Shown here piece after piece: positions 9,161-16,477 of a stretch of 64,000 bases of DNA. Numbering within the stretch: the first letter of the stretch is position 1; every line of letters begins with the position of its first letter. The notes under the pieces are model-generated. The model saw nothing but the letters and a program-made list of their open reading frames with translations. It was not told the origin of the DNA and ran no database searches. The position numbers and the translations under genes were made by a program. Source of the DNA: Betaproteobacteria bacterium. GTDB taxonomy: Bacteria; Pseudomonadota; Gammaproteobacteria; Burkholderiales; SG8-41. Location of the stretch: NCBI GenBank assembly GCA_028291945.1, contig JAQGNH010000229.1, positions 1 through 64,000 of the forward strand. The letters are read 5' to 3'.

Positions 9161-9904
9161 TTAACCTGCGCGCTGGTTGCGGATGATCAGGCCGGTCGTG
9201 AAAAGCGCAAAGCCGATCACTGATGCGAAAAAGATGACATCTCGAGCATCGAGAACTCCGCGCTGGAAGCCTTCGAAGTGCGTCATGACCGAAAATGCCG
9301 CGACGATCTGGGTAACAATCGGATTTGCGAAACGCGTCAGCAGATCGGTGACGGGCGTATAGCCTGCGAGTATGAGGAACAGGCAGATCATGACCGACAG
9401 AATGAAGCTGATCACCTGATTGCGCGTCATCGCGGAGGTCATGCAGCTGATGGCCAGGTACGCGCCAGCGAGCAGTAGGCTGCCGACATATCCGGCCAGG
9501 ATGACTCCGTTATCCGGATTGCCGAGCCAGTTCACAGTGATGATCACCGGAAACGTCAGTGCCAGCGCGAGCGCCAGGAACAGCCACGACGCGAGAAACT
9601 TTCCGACGATGGCCTGCCAGGTCGTGATCGGCAGCGTGAGCAGAAGCTCGAGCGTGCCGAGGCGTCGCTCCTCTGACCACAGCCGCATGCCAACCGCGGG
9701 AACGAGGAACAGGTAGAGCCAGGGGTGCCATGTGAAGAACGAGACTAGAGATGCATCGCCGCGCTCGAAGAAGTTGCCCACCGTGAATGTAAAAAAGCCG
9801 GTCAGCAGAAGGAAAATGACGAGGAAGACGTAAGCGATCGGCGAGGTGAAGTAACCGCCGAGCTCGCGCTTCATTATGGCTTTGATATTGGCCCAGGCGT
9901 TCAT
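9161..9904 (-). CDS. ABC transporter permease, ABC-2 type (GldF-like)
   Basis: Inner-membrane permease of 247 aa with six hydrophobic segments, of the ABC-2 / NatB-GldF type. The N-terminus (IKAIMKRELGGYFTSPIAYVF) and the cytosolic loop SEERRLGTLELLLTLPIT are family hallmarks. Its ATG overlaps the stop of the ATPase gene (ATGA at 9901-9904), which indicates translational coupling and a two-component ABC transporter. The neighbouring GldG-like and DUF4340 genes are likely accessory subunits. Substrate unknown. Confidence 0.87.
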   Translation of the reverse strand: MNAWANIKAIMKRELGGYFTSPIAYVFLVIFLLLTGFFTFTVGNFFERGDASLVSFFTWHPWLYLFLVPAVGMRLWSEERRLGTLELLLTLPITTWQAIVGKFLASWLFLALALALTFPVIITVNWLGNPDNGVILAGYVGSLLLAGAYLAISCMTSAMTRNQVISFILSVMICLFLILAGYTPVTDLLTRFANPIVTQIVAAFSVMTHFEGFQRGVLDARDVIFFASVIGFALFTTGLIIRNQRAG

Positions 9905-10857
9905 GCGGCGGCCTTTACAGTGTCAGGTAGAGTGATCGTGCGGAACACTTCATCGAGCCGCCCCTCTTCCGTATGGATCTCGTCGAGCTGCCATCCCTCG
10001 CGCGCAGCGAGCTCCGCTACGCTGCGGGTCAGCGTCGCGGTCGCGGATGGGGCGGGATAAACCCGTGCTTCCACGCCGTTCTGCGATTCCGAAATGATTT
10101 CTACCCGGGCAGCGCCGGGCACCCGGGACAAGCGCTCGTGCAGGACCGCCGACGGGCCTCGCGCACGCAGGTGCACCGCCCCGGCTGTCTCCGAGCGGGC
10201 CTTCAGCTCTGCGGGTGTGCCATTGGCAACGATGCGACCACGGTCGATGATGATGACGCGCGAACAGACGGCCTCGACCTCTTCCAGTATGTGCGTCGAA
10301 AAGACGATCGCCTTGTTCGCACCCATGCGCTTGATCAGATTGCGCACCTCGTGCTTCTGATTGGGGTCCAGCCCATCCGTGGGCTCATCGAGGATCAGCA
10401 CGTCAGGGTCATGGATCAGGGCCTGCGCGAGACACGTGCGGTGTTTGTAGCCCTTCGACAGCGTGTCGATCGTCTGATACAGGACCGCGTCGAGAAAGCA
10501 TAGCTCCACTGCCCGGTTCACCGCGGCTCGACGCGCTCCTCCTTTGAGCCCTCTCAATTCGGCAATGAAATGCAGGAAGCCGCGGACCGTCATATCGGCG
10601 TAGCCTGGAGCATTCTCCGGCAAGTACCCCATCAGACGCTTGGCAGGAATCGGTGTCTCGACGACGTCATAGCCGCCTACCGTGATGCTGCCGGCCGTGG
10701 GCGGAATGAATCCGGTGATCATGCGCATGCTCGTCGATTTTCCCGCGCCATTCGGGCCGAGAAAACCCAGTACTTCCCCGCGCGCTACGCTGAAGGACAC
10801 GTTATTGACCGCGAGATTCGGGCCAAACGCCTTTGTCAGGTTTTCAACCTTGATCAC
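9901..10857 (-). CDS. ABC transporter ATP-binding protein (GldA-like)
   Basis: ATPase subunit of the Gld-type transporter. Walker A is GPNGAGKST, the ABC signature is close to LSKGYKHR, and Walker B is VLILDEPTDGLDPNQ. The switch histidine is in VFSTHILEEVEAV. The C-terminal third (about 220-318) is a DUF4162-like extension. The track start at 10929 adds 24 residues; I chose the GTG at 10857 because a strong ribosome binding site (AGGAGGA) lies just upstream and the family N-terminus IKVENLTKAFG begins there. First gene of the ABC cassette. The signature reads LSKGY rather than LSGGQ, which is common in this subfamily. Confidence 0.88.
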   Translation of the reverse strand: MIKVENLTKAFGPNLAVNNVSFSVARGEVLGFLGPNGAGKSTSMRMITGFIPPTAGSITVGGYDVVETPIPAKRLMGYLPENAPGYADMTVRGFLHFIAELRGLKGGARRAAVNRAVELCFLDAVLYQTIDTLSKGYKHRTCLAQALIHDPDVLILDEPTDGLDPNQKHEVRNLIKRMGANKAIVFSTHILEEVEAVCSRVIIIDRGRIVANGTPAELKARSETAGAVHLRARGPSAVLHERLSRVPGAARVEIISESQNGVEARVYPAPSATATLTRSVAELAAREGWQLDEIHTEEGRLDEVFRTITLPDTVKAAA

Positions 10858-11035
10858 AGCTCTTCCTCCTGTCGTCACCGAGTGACGCTCTTTTTTAGCT
10901 CTAAATAAGTTCGCCGCCCGCCTTTTCAACTACGCATCGGACGCGGACGCTTCGAACAGCATGCGGTCGTGGTTTTGCGGCGGGCCGGCACCAGAGAGCG
11001 ATTGCTCGAATCGCCCGGGCGCTAACCCGAGTAAC

Positions 11036-11111
11036 TGGTGCCGACAGTCTGACTCGAACAGACGACCTACCGCTTACAAGGCGGTTGCTCTACCAACTGA
11101 GCTATGCCGGC
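11036..11111 (-). tRNA. tRNA-Thr (anticodon TGT)
   Basis: Complete cloverleaf on the minus strand: acceptor GCCGGCA pairs with TGTCGGC (one G-U), the D arm is GCTCAGTTGGTAGAGC, the anticodon stem is ACCGC/GCGGT with loop CTTGTAA, and the T arm is GTCTG-TTCGAGT-CAGAC. The anticodon TGT specifies threonine (ACA). Discriminator A and an encoded CCA follow. Length 76 nt including CCA. Confidence 0.96.
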
Positions 11112-11121
11112 GAGGCGGTGA

Positions 11122-11151
11122 ATTATAGAGCGCGCCGCGATGCCGCGTAAA
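11122..11151 (-). promoter_or_regulatory. sigma-70 promoter for tRNA-Thr
   Basis: Minus-strand -10 hexamer TATAAT (11122-11127, perfect consensus) and -35 TTTACG (11146-11151) with an 18 bp spacer. Predicted transcription start is about 4 nt upstream of the mature tRNA 5' end, so only a very short leader would be processed. Confidence 0.6.
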
Positions 11152-11382
11152 CGAACACCTTTTAGCGTAAAACTTACCCAACGCTGTAAAGATCGCCGCC
11201 GCAAAACTTGTGACCCACTCTTTAACACCTTGATCTGAAATGAGCCTTAAATCTGGCATGGCCGATGCTAGAACATTCCATCTTGTTTCCAGAGAACAGG
11301 TGTTCATTACAGCCGGGCTCACCGAAACGCCCTCGAAACGGAGGTCGCTTACGTGCCCAGATCGCTTACGGCACATTCGATA

Positions 11383-11398
11383 AGACCGCCGGCGGTCT
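11383..11398. repeat. 16-bp perfect palindrome AGACCGCCGGCGGTCT
   Basis: AGACCGCC joined directly to its reverse complement GGCGGTCT with no spacer. A gapless palindrome of this size is more like a dimeric-regulator site than a transcription terminator hairpin, and no T-run follows. Confidence 0.55.
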
Positions 11399-11832
11399 GC
11401 ACAAGCGCTCCCTTTTGAGCTCCGTAACCGCGCTTTTTTAGGAATGGGCGTTGCATTACAGCTGACAATCCGGCGGACGACATCGTACTTGCCCGAAACC
11501 GGCACACACCATTTTTTGAATAAACCCGCCCGCGCCCGCGCCGGCGATCACTCGAGAGAAAACATGCGTAAATTGCGACGCCTGCCATGGCGTATTCCAA
11601 AGTCTCACAACTCCCAATCGACGACCCCGGCCCTGCCGGAAGCTGCGCCACACGCGCAGCCTGAAAGACAGATAGTCAGGGAAGTGGATAACACTCAGCC
11701 GGTCGCGTTCGCTGGCGGGCGATATGTCTATGGCATGGCATCATCGGTCCCGTGCACGACTGAGATCCGCCACAAAGGGCGACATCGCACTGTCACACCG
11801 CTCGGCGCCACCGCTACTCGCTAATCTCATCG

Positions 11833-11851
11833 GCGCGGGATTCTCCCGCGC
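11833..11851. repeat. perfect 8-bp inverted repeat (hairpin)
   Basis: GCGCGGGA-TTC-TCCCGCGC forms an 8 bp GC-rich stem with a 3 nt loop. A CTTTTT run occurs about 11 nt downstream on the plus strand, too far for a textbook intrinsic terminator. It lies about 160 bp upstream of the DUF1328 pair. Confidence 0.5.
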
Positions 11852-11875
11852 AATCTTCCGAGCTTTTTGCCGCCG

Positions 11876-11892
11876 TGTGCGCGTCACGCACA
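11876..11892. repeat. inverted repeat TGTGCG-N5-CGCACA
   Basis: Six-base arms TGTGCG and CGCACA separated by CGTCA. A second one, CCCGT-N7-ACGGG, follows at about 11898-11916. Both lie upstream of the DUF1328 genes and could be operator half-sites or mRNA leader hairpins. No regulator can be named. Confidence 0.4.
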
Positions 11893-12007
11893 TAGTCACC
11901 CGTACGTCACACGGGACGAGCGGCACAGCTATTGCAGTCGGCTGACCGTGAAGCCCGGTTGGGTCGTCAGTCGGCGGCTGGCGCGGGACACAAAAAGGAG
12001 ATCCAAC

Positions 12008-12175
12008 ATGCTGCACTACGCTGCGGTGTTCTTCGTTATTGCAATCGTCGCTGCTCTGTTCGGATTTGGCGGCATTGCCGCCGGCGCTGCCGAAATCGCC
12101 AAAGTGCTGTTCTTCATCTTCCTCGTGCTCTTCGTCGTCTCACTCGTCGCGGGCTTGTTCCGACGCGGACGGTAA
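12008..12175 (+). CDS. DUF1328 small membrane protein (copy 1)
   Basis: Peptide of 55 aa with two transmembrane helices and a basic C-terminus (GLFRRGR). The sequence [28 protein letters not shown] is the typical DUF1328/YtjA pattern, including the central [10 protein letters not shown] turn. I start at the ATG at 12008 behind AAAGGAG rather than the 102 aa track start, which would add an unrelated N-terminus. Family function is unknown; members are often stress-induced and sit beside BON or CsbD proteins. A second copy follows 21 bp downstream. Confidence 0.85.
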   Translation: MLHYAAVFFVIAIVAALFGFGGIAAGAAEIAKVLFFIFLVLFVVSLVAGLFRRGR

Positions 12176-12196
12176 CAGTCATCACCGAGGTGACGC

Positions 12197-12370
12197 ATGC
12201 TGAAGTGGGCGCTCATCTTTTTTCTGATCTCGATCGTCGCGGGGTTCTTCGGCTTCACTGGGGTGGCAGCGGGCGCCGCGAGCATTTCGAAGATCCTGTT
12301 CTTCCTGTTTCTGCTCGTGGCGATCGCGATCGTTGTATTCGCAATCATGGCAGGCAAAGCTCTGTTTTGA
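12197..12370 (+). CDS. DUF1328 small membrane protein (copy 2)
   Basis: Not in the ORF track because of its length (57 aa). It starts at the ATG at 12197 and reads MLKWALIFFLISIVAGFFGF then TGVAAGAASISKILFFLFLL, ending at the TGA at 12368-12370. It has two hydrophobic helices and the same FGFxGxAAGA turn as its neighbour, so the two are tandem paralogues of DUF1328. A purine-rich CCGAGG precedes the start. The second helix is longer and lacks the basic tail of copy 1. Confidence 0.82.
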   Translation: MLKWALIFFLISIVAGFFGFTGVAAGAASISKILFFLFLLVAIAIVVFAIMAGKALF

Positions 12371-12504
12371 CGGACACGATAGACGATGCGATGCTGGTGG
12401 CAAGAGTTAAAGCGGCTTTGCGCAGCGCGCCTTTGAGGGCGGGACACGCCGGTTCTGCCGAGGGCACGCAGCTGGCGTTTACGAATTACGATCGCATCCG
12501 TTAG
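12366..12504 (+). pseudogene. possible BON-domain (OsmY-like) remnant
   Basis: A reading frame overlapping the end of DUF1328 copy 2 reads LTDTIDDAMLVARVKAALRS and later TQLAFTNYDRIR. The first part resembles the start of OsmY-type BON domains (DDxxIxAKVKAAL), and the second looks like the strand that follows. The frame has no good start codon, lacks a signal peptide, and is far shorter than a BON domain plus leader. I infer a decayed fragment. It could also be chance similarity. Confidence 0.3.
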
Positions 12505-12581
12505 CCCGATCGCACACAGAAGCACGTAACAGATCGCGAGCCGCTTTTCCTCAGCTCTCCATAGAGAACATTTTCAAGCGG

Positions 12582-12980
12582 TCACTTTACGACTTGTAAC
12601 TTGGGACGCCCGCCATTGGGCGGTGTAGTCGGTGTGTCGCTGGGAGTCTCTGCCGCTGCAGACGGTGCCTCTTCGGCCGGAAAGAAAAGGCCCTGACCGT
12701 TCTCGCGCGCGAAAATGCCGAGCACCGCTTCGATTGGAACGGAGCACTCGCGCGAGACGCCGTTGAAGCGGGCTGAAAACTGAACGACATCATTGCCTAT
12801 GGTGAGGCGATGCGTCGCGTCATAGCTGACGTTGAGCACGATCTCGCCGTTTTTGACGTGCTCAGTCGGCACCCGCGTGTTTGCATCGACCTTGACCGAG
12901 AGGTAAGGCGTGAAATTGCTATCCGAGCACCATTCGTGAATAGCGCGGATCAGATAGGGTTTGGTCGATTTTTCCGCCAT
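12582..12980 (-). CDS. sspB: ClpXP protease specificity-enhancing factor SspB
   Basis: Adaptor that binds ssrA-tagged substrates and tethers them to ClpX. The 132 aa protein opens with KPYLIRAIHEWCSDSNFTPYLSV, the usual SspB N-terminus, continues through GEIVLNVSYDATHRLTIGND and FSARFNGVSRECSVPIEAVLGI, and ends with a flexible Pro/Thr-rich linker and the short ClpX-docking tail GGRPKLQVVK. Directly downstream of sspA (3 bp), the normal pairing in beta- and gammaproteobacteria. Confidence 0.95.
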   Translation of the reverse strand: MAEKSTKPYLIRAIHEWCSDSNFTPYLSVKVDANTRVPTEHVKNGEIVLNVSYDATHRLTIGNDVVQFSARFNGVSRECSVPIEAVLGIFARENGQGLFFPAEEAPSAAAETPSDTPTTPPNGGRPKLQVVK

Positions 12981-12983
12981 ACG

Positions 12984-13583
12984 CTATTTTCTCATGACCT
13001 TTTCAGACGCCGTGAGCGCGTCGATGAACGCGGGCCTGCTGAAGAGACGCTCCGCATACTTCGCAAGCGGCGCCGCCTGCTTCGGAAGCTGGATGCCGTA
13101 ATAATCGAGCCGCCAAAGCAGCGGCGCTATCGCGACATCAAGCATCGAAAACTCGTCACCCAGCATGTGCTTCTGTTTGGTAAATACCGGGGCGATTTGC
13201 GTGAGGTTGTCGCGGATGACCGTGCGCGCCTTGTCGGCCTGCTTCTGAGTACCTTTCTCGATCGATTCGATATGAATGAACATTTCCTGCTCGAAACGGA
13301 AAAGAAAAAGCCGTGCCCGCGCCCGCATCACCGGATCGGCCGGCATCAGCTGCGGATGCGGGAATCGGTCGTCGATGTACTCGTTGATGATGTTCGATTC
13401 ATAGAGTATCAGGTCCCGCTCGACGAGGACGGGCACCTGATTGTAGGGGTTCATCACCGCGAGATCTTCGGGCTTGTTGAAAAGGTCGACATCCACGATC
13501 TGGAAGTCCATGCCTTTCTCATAGAGCACGATACGGCAGCGCTGGCTGAAAGGGCATGTAGTGCCGGAGTAAAGCGTCATCAT
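12984..13583 (-). CDS. sspA: stringent starvation protein A (GST fold)
   Basis: RNA-polymerase-associated regulator with a glutathione S-transferase fold, 199 aa. The N-terminal thioredoxin-like part contains TLYSGTTCPFSQRCRIVLYEKG, then NPYNQVPVLVERDLILYESNIINEYID, which is the cis-Pro and Ser/Asn region of GST folds. The rest is the helical C-domain (PVMRARARLFLFRFEQEM). The start codon is doubled (ATGATG). It sits between petC and sspB in the same direction, a common betaproteobacterial arrangement. Confidence 0.94.
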   Translation of the reverse strand: MMTLYSGTTCPFSQRCRIVLYEKGMDFQIVDVDLFNKPEDLAVMNPYNQVPVLVERDLILYESNIINEYIDDRFPHPQLMPADPVMRARARLFLFRFEQEMFIHIESIEKGTQKQADKARTVIRDNLTQIAPVFTKQKHMLGDEFSMLDVAIAPLLWRLDYYGIQLPKQAAPLAKYAERLFSRPAFIDALTASEKVMRK

Positions 13584-13596
13584 AATAAAGTCGACC

Positions 13597-14358
13597 TCAG
13601 TGTACGTCTTTCCAGAATTCCTTCTTGAGCGCGTAGGTAAGCGCGATCAGGATGGAAATGACAATCAGCGCGTACAAGCCCAGCGTGATGCGATCCTCGC
13701 GCGCAGGCTCGCTCATGTATGTCATGTAGTTCACGAGATCGGCTACAAGCTGATCGAACTCGACAGGCTTCAGCGTTCCAGGTTTGTCCAGCGCGAGCTG
13801 CTGGACCGTTCTCATATAGCCCGGCCCGGGAGCCTGTGCCTCTTTCATGACTTGCTCGCCCTGCAGTTGCCACAGGGCGTGTGGCATTCCGACATTCGGA
13901 TAGACCACGTTGTTCCACCCCGTGGGTCGCGAGGAATCGCGGTAGAACGTGCGCAGGTAGGTATAAAGCCAATCACTGCCGGACCCCGCCTCCGACGAGC
14001 GTGACCGCGCGATCACGGTCAAGTCGGGCGGCGGAGCCCCGAACCATTCCTTCGCGTCCTTCGCGTCGGCGGCAATCTTCATGAGATCACCCACTTTCGC
14101 CTCGGTGAAGATGAGGTTGTCGCGGATCTGTTGCTCCGTGAGGCCGATATCGCGCAGCCGGTTGTAGCGCATGTAGTTCGCGCTATGGCAGTTGAGACAG
14201 TAGTTCACGAACGTGCGCGCGCCCCGCTGCAGCGATTCGGTATCGTGAGCGTCGATGGGCGCATGATCGAGCGTGAACTCGGTTTCCGAGGCGAGCGCCA
14301 GCGCCGGCGCGAGAACGCAAAGAAGTGCAACGGCTCGCATTGCTTTCATGATCAGCAT
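13597..14358 (-). CDS. petC: cytochrome bc1 complex, cytochrome c1
   Basis: Membrane-anchored c-type cytochrome of complex III, accepting electrons from the Rieske protein. From the ATG at 14358 the protein is 253 aa: an N-terminal signal (AVALLCVLAPALALASE), the heme-binding motif CLNCH at about 54-58, and a C-terminal anchor (LGLYALIVISILIALTYAL) that holds it in the inner membrane. The track start at 14841 runs back through petB in another frame and is wrong. An alternative ATG lies at 14349. The start nearly overlaps the petB stop, so petABC is translationally compact. Confidence 0.93.
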   Translation of the reverse strand: MLIMKAMRAVALLCVLAPALALASETEFTLDHAPIDAHDTESLQRGARTFVNYCLNCHSANYMRYNRLRDIGLTEQQIRDNLIFTEAKVGDLMKIAADAKDAKEWFGAPPPDLTVIARSRSSEAGSGSDWLYTYLRTFYRDSSRPTGWNNVVYPNVGMPHALWQLQGEQVMKEAQAPGPGYMRTVQQLALDKPGTLKPVEFDQLVADLVNYMTYMSEPAREDRITLGLYALIVISILIALTYALKKEFWKDVH

Positions 14359-14360
14359 GC

Positions 14361-15755
14361 TCACACCGTCACCCGCTCTGGCACAGGCTTGGTCTTGTCC
14401 ATTCTCGAATACCACGGCATCAGGAAAAAGAACGCGAAGTACAGCAGCGTGCCCAATTGCGCCATGTAAGTCGCGAACGGGCTCACCGGCTGCGTCCCGA
14501 AATAGCCCAGCACGAGAAATACGACTACGAATACCGCAAGCGCCGACTTGTACAGGGGCCCCTTGGAGCGGATCGATTTCACCGGACTCACGTCCAGCCA
14601 CGGCAGCAGGAAGAAGATCATGACTGCCAGACCCATTAACACGACGCCCCATACTTTTGCATCGATGAAGTAAAAACCTACGAGCAGCGCCACGGTAACG
14701 AATACAGCAAGCGCCTTGGTCTTTGCGCGGAAAGGACTGCGCACGATCAGAAAGGCCATCGCGAGCGCGGCTGCGGAAAGCACCAGCTTGAAATCGGCCG
14801 TCGTCGCGCGGAGGATCGAATAATACGGTGTGAAGTACCATACCGGTGCGATGTGCTGCGGCGTCTTCAGGGGATCGGCTGGAACGAAGTTGTTGTATTC
14901 CAGAAAATAGCCGCCGAATTCCGGCATGAAGAACAGGACGATTGCGAACAGGCCCAGAAACACCATCACACCAAAGGTGTCCTTGACCGTGTAGTACGGG
15001 TGAAATGGAATGCCGTCGAGCGGATGGCCGTCGGGACCGAGCTTCGCCTTGATCTCCACACCATCAGGGTTATTGGAGCCCACTTCGTGCAGCGCCATGA
15101 TATGCGCTGCTACGAGTCCAACCAGCACGAGCGGAATGGCAATCACGTGAAAAGCAAAGAAGCGATTGAGCGTCGCATCGGACACCACGAAATCGCCGCG
15201 TATCCAAAGCGCGAGATCGGGACCAATCAGCGGCAGCGCATCGAACAGGTTCACGATGACCTGAGCGCCCCAGTAGGACATCTGCCCCCACGGAAGGAGG
15301 TAGCCGAAAAAGGCTTCGGCCATCAGCATGAGGTAAATGATCATGCCGAATATCCACACCAGCTCGCGAGGCTGACGGTACGATCCGTACATCAGCCCGC
15401 GAAACATGTGGAGGTAAATGACGATGAAAAACGCAGACGCCCCCGTGGAATGCATGTAGCGGATGAGCCAGCCCCAGGGCACATCGCGCATGATGTATTC
15501 GACCGATGCGAAAGCTTGCGCCGCATCCGGTTTGTAATGCATGACCAGGAAAATGCCCGTGACGATCTGAAGCACGAGCACGAACATCGCCAGCGAACCG
15601 AAGTAGTACCAGAAATTGAAGTTCTTCGGCGCGTAGTACTCGGAAACGTGCTCGCGCCACAGCGAGAGCAGCGGGAATCGCTGGTCGATCCACGTAAGCA
15701 CGCCGTTGAACGGGCCCGCGCCGGTAACTGGCAGTTTTTGTTCTGTTGCGGCCAT
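14361..15755 (-). CDS. petB: cytochrome bc1 complex, cytochrome b
   Basis: Multi-spanning subunit carrying the two b hemes and both quinol sites. From the ATG at 15755 it is 464 aa. Visible features are WYYFGSLAMFVLVLQIVTGIFLVMHY (first helix), MHSTGASAFFIVIYLHMFRGLMYGSY with heme-ligating His, FFAFHVIAIPLVLVGLVAAH with the second set, and the Qo-site PEFGGY in a variant of PEW. The track start at 15968 adds 71 unrelated residues; MAATEQKLPVTGAGPFNG is the natural N-terminus and follows the petA stop by 2 bp. Confidence 0.95.
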   Translation of the reverse strand: MAATEQKLPVTGAGPFNGVLTWIDQRFPLLSLWREHVSEYYAPKNFNFWYYFGSLAMFVLVLQIVTGIFLVMHYKPDAAQAFASVEYIMRDVPWGWLIRYMHSTGASAFFIVIYLHMFRGLMYGSYRQPRELVWIFGMIIYLMLMAEAFFGYLLPWGQMSYWGAQVIVNLFDALPLIGPDLALWIRGDFVVSDATLNRFFAFHVIAIPLVLVGLVAAHIMALHEVGSNNPDGVEIKAKLGPDGHPLDGIPFHPYYTVKDTFGVMVFLGLFAIVLFFMPEFGGYFLEYNNFVPADPLKTPQHIAPVWYFTPYYSILRATTADFKLVLSAAALAMAFLIVRSPFRAKTKALAVFVTVALLVGFYFIDAKVWGVVLMGLAVMIFFLLPWLDVSPVKSIRSKGPLYKSALAVFVVVFLVLGYFGTQPVSPFATYMAQLGTLLYFAFFFLMPWYSRMDKTKPVPERVTV

Positions 15756-15757
15756 CC

Positions 15758-16351
15758 TCAAGCTCCCTGCGTGTCGTCGCCGATGACGAGCTTCGCATCG
15801 CCTACGAGTTTGTAGGGCGGCACAGTAAGATTGTCCGGAGCGGGCTTGTTCTTGTAAACGCGACCGGCGAGATCGAACAACGATCCATGGCATGGACAGT
15901 AAAATCCGCCGTGCCAATCGGCGGCGAAAGGCTCGGGCTTGGGCTCGAGGCGGTCGACCGGCGAGCACCCGAGATGGGTGCAGATCCCGACCAGGACGAG
16001 CAGGTCAGGTTTGAGCGAACGGTATTCGTTTTTCGCGTAGCTCGGCTGCTGACTGCGCGTGCTTTGTGGATCTGCCACCCGTTCGTCATCCGCCTGCACC
16101 GCCTTCAACATCTCGGGCGTTCTGCGCACGACCCATACGGGTTTACCGCGCCACTCGACAATCATCTTCTGGCCGGGCTCGAGCTTGCTGATGTCCACTT
16201 CGACCGGCGCGCCGGCGGCTTTCGCGCGCTCGGAAGGCAACATGCTCGCGACGAAAGGCACTGCTGCAGCGCCAGCCGCGACGCCGCACCCAAGCGTTGT
16301 GGCGGTCAGGAGAAAGCGCCGTTTCGCCCGATCCAAATCTGTGTCGGCCAT
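15758..16351 (-). CDS. petA: ubiquinol-cytochrome c reductase, Rieske iron-sulfur subunit
   Basis: The 2Fe-2S subunit of complex III, 197 aa. Cluster ligands are in CTHLGC and CPCHGS, with the disulfide cysteines of the same two boxes. The N-terminus has a twin arginine before a hydrophobic stretch (KRRFLLTATTLGCGVAAGAA), indicating Tat-dependent membrane insertion; tatABC is encoded 3 kb away. First gene of petABC, with a well-formed promoter 31 bp upstream. Confidence 0.96.
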   Translation of the reverse strand: MADTDLDRAKRRFLLTATTLGCGVAAGAAAVPFVASMLPSERAKAAGAPVEVDISKLEPGQKMIVEWRGKPVWVVRRTPEMLKAVQADDERVADPQSTRSQQPSYAKNEYRSLKPDLLVLVGICTHLGCSPVDRLEPKPEPFAADWHGGFYCPCHGSLFDLAGRVYKNKPAPDNLTVPPYKLVGDAKLVIGDDTQGA

Positions 16352-16381
16352 GAATGTCCCTGAGTTGCAGAAAAAACGCCC

Positions 16382-16410
16382 ATTTTAACAATCGGGCGCG
16401 CAAAAGTTAA
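16382..16410 (-). promoter_or_regulatory. sigma-70 promoter of petABC
   Basis: Minus-strand -35 TTAACT (16405-16410) and -10 TAAAAT (16382-16387) with an exact 17 bp spacer, in an otherwise GC-rich region. Predicted start about 24 nt upstream of the petA ATG. Confidence 0.55.
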
Positions 16411-16477
16411 GCGAAACGCAAGAAACGCTCGGCACGTCAGCCACTTACCAGCGCTTCGCGCTAATAAATGAGACCCT

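Larger units (their letters stand above)
11152..12007. other. gene-poor region with palindromes
   Basis: No convincing gene in about 0.85 kb. ORF-track entries here lack family features. One weak candidate is a basic ORF from an ATG at 11564 (86 codons to 11824) behind GAGAGAAAAC, but it resembles nothing I know. The stretch from 11150 to 11350 is visibly more AT-rich than its surroundings. It holds a 16 bp perfect palindrome, an 8 bp-stem hairpin and further inverted repeats, listed separately. A regulatory RNA or operators for the DUF1328 genes downstream are possible but unproven. Confidence 0.5.

Noticed and set aside
11074-11505. ORF 143 aa overlapping the tRNA
   Set aside because: It overlaps tRNA-Thr on the same strand, is Arg/Ser/Cys-rich and has no recognisable family.
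11036-12007. Integrative element at tRNA-Thr
   Set aside because: No integrase, no duplicated tRNA 3' end and no mobility gene within reach.
14853-15815. ORF 320 aa antisense to petB
   Set aside because: His/Arg-rich shadow of a clear cytochrome b gene.
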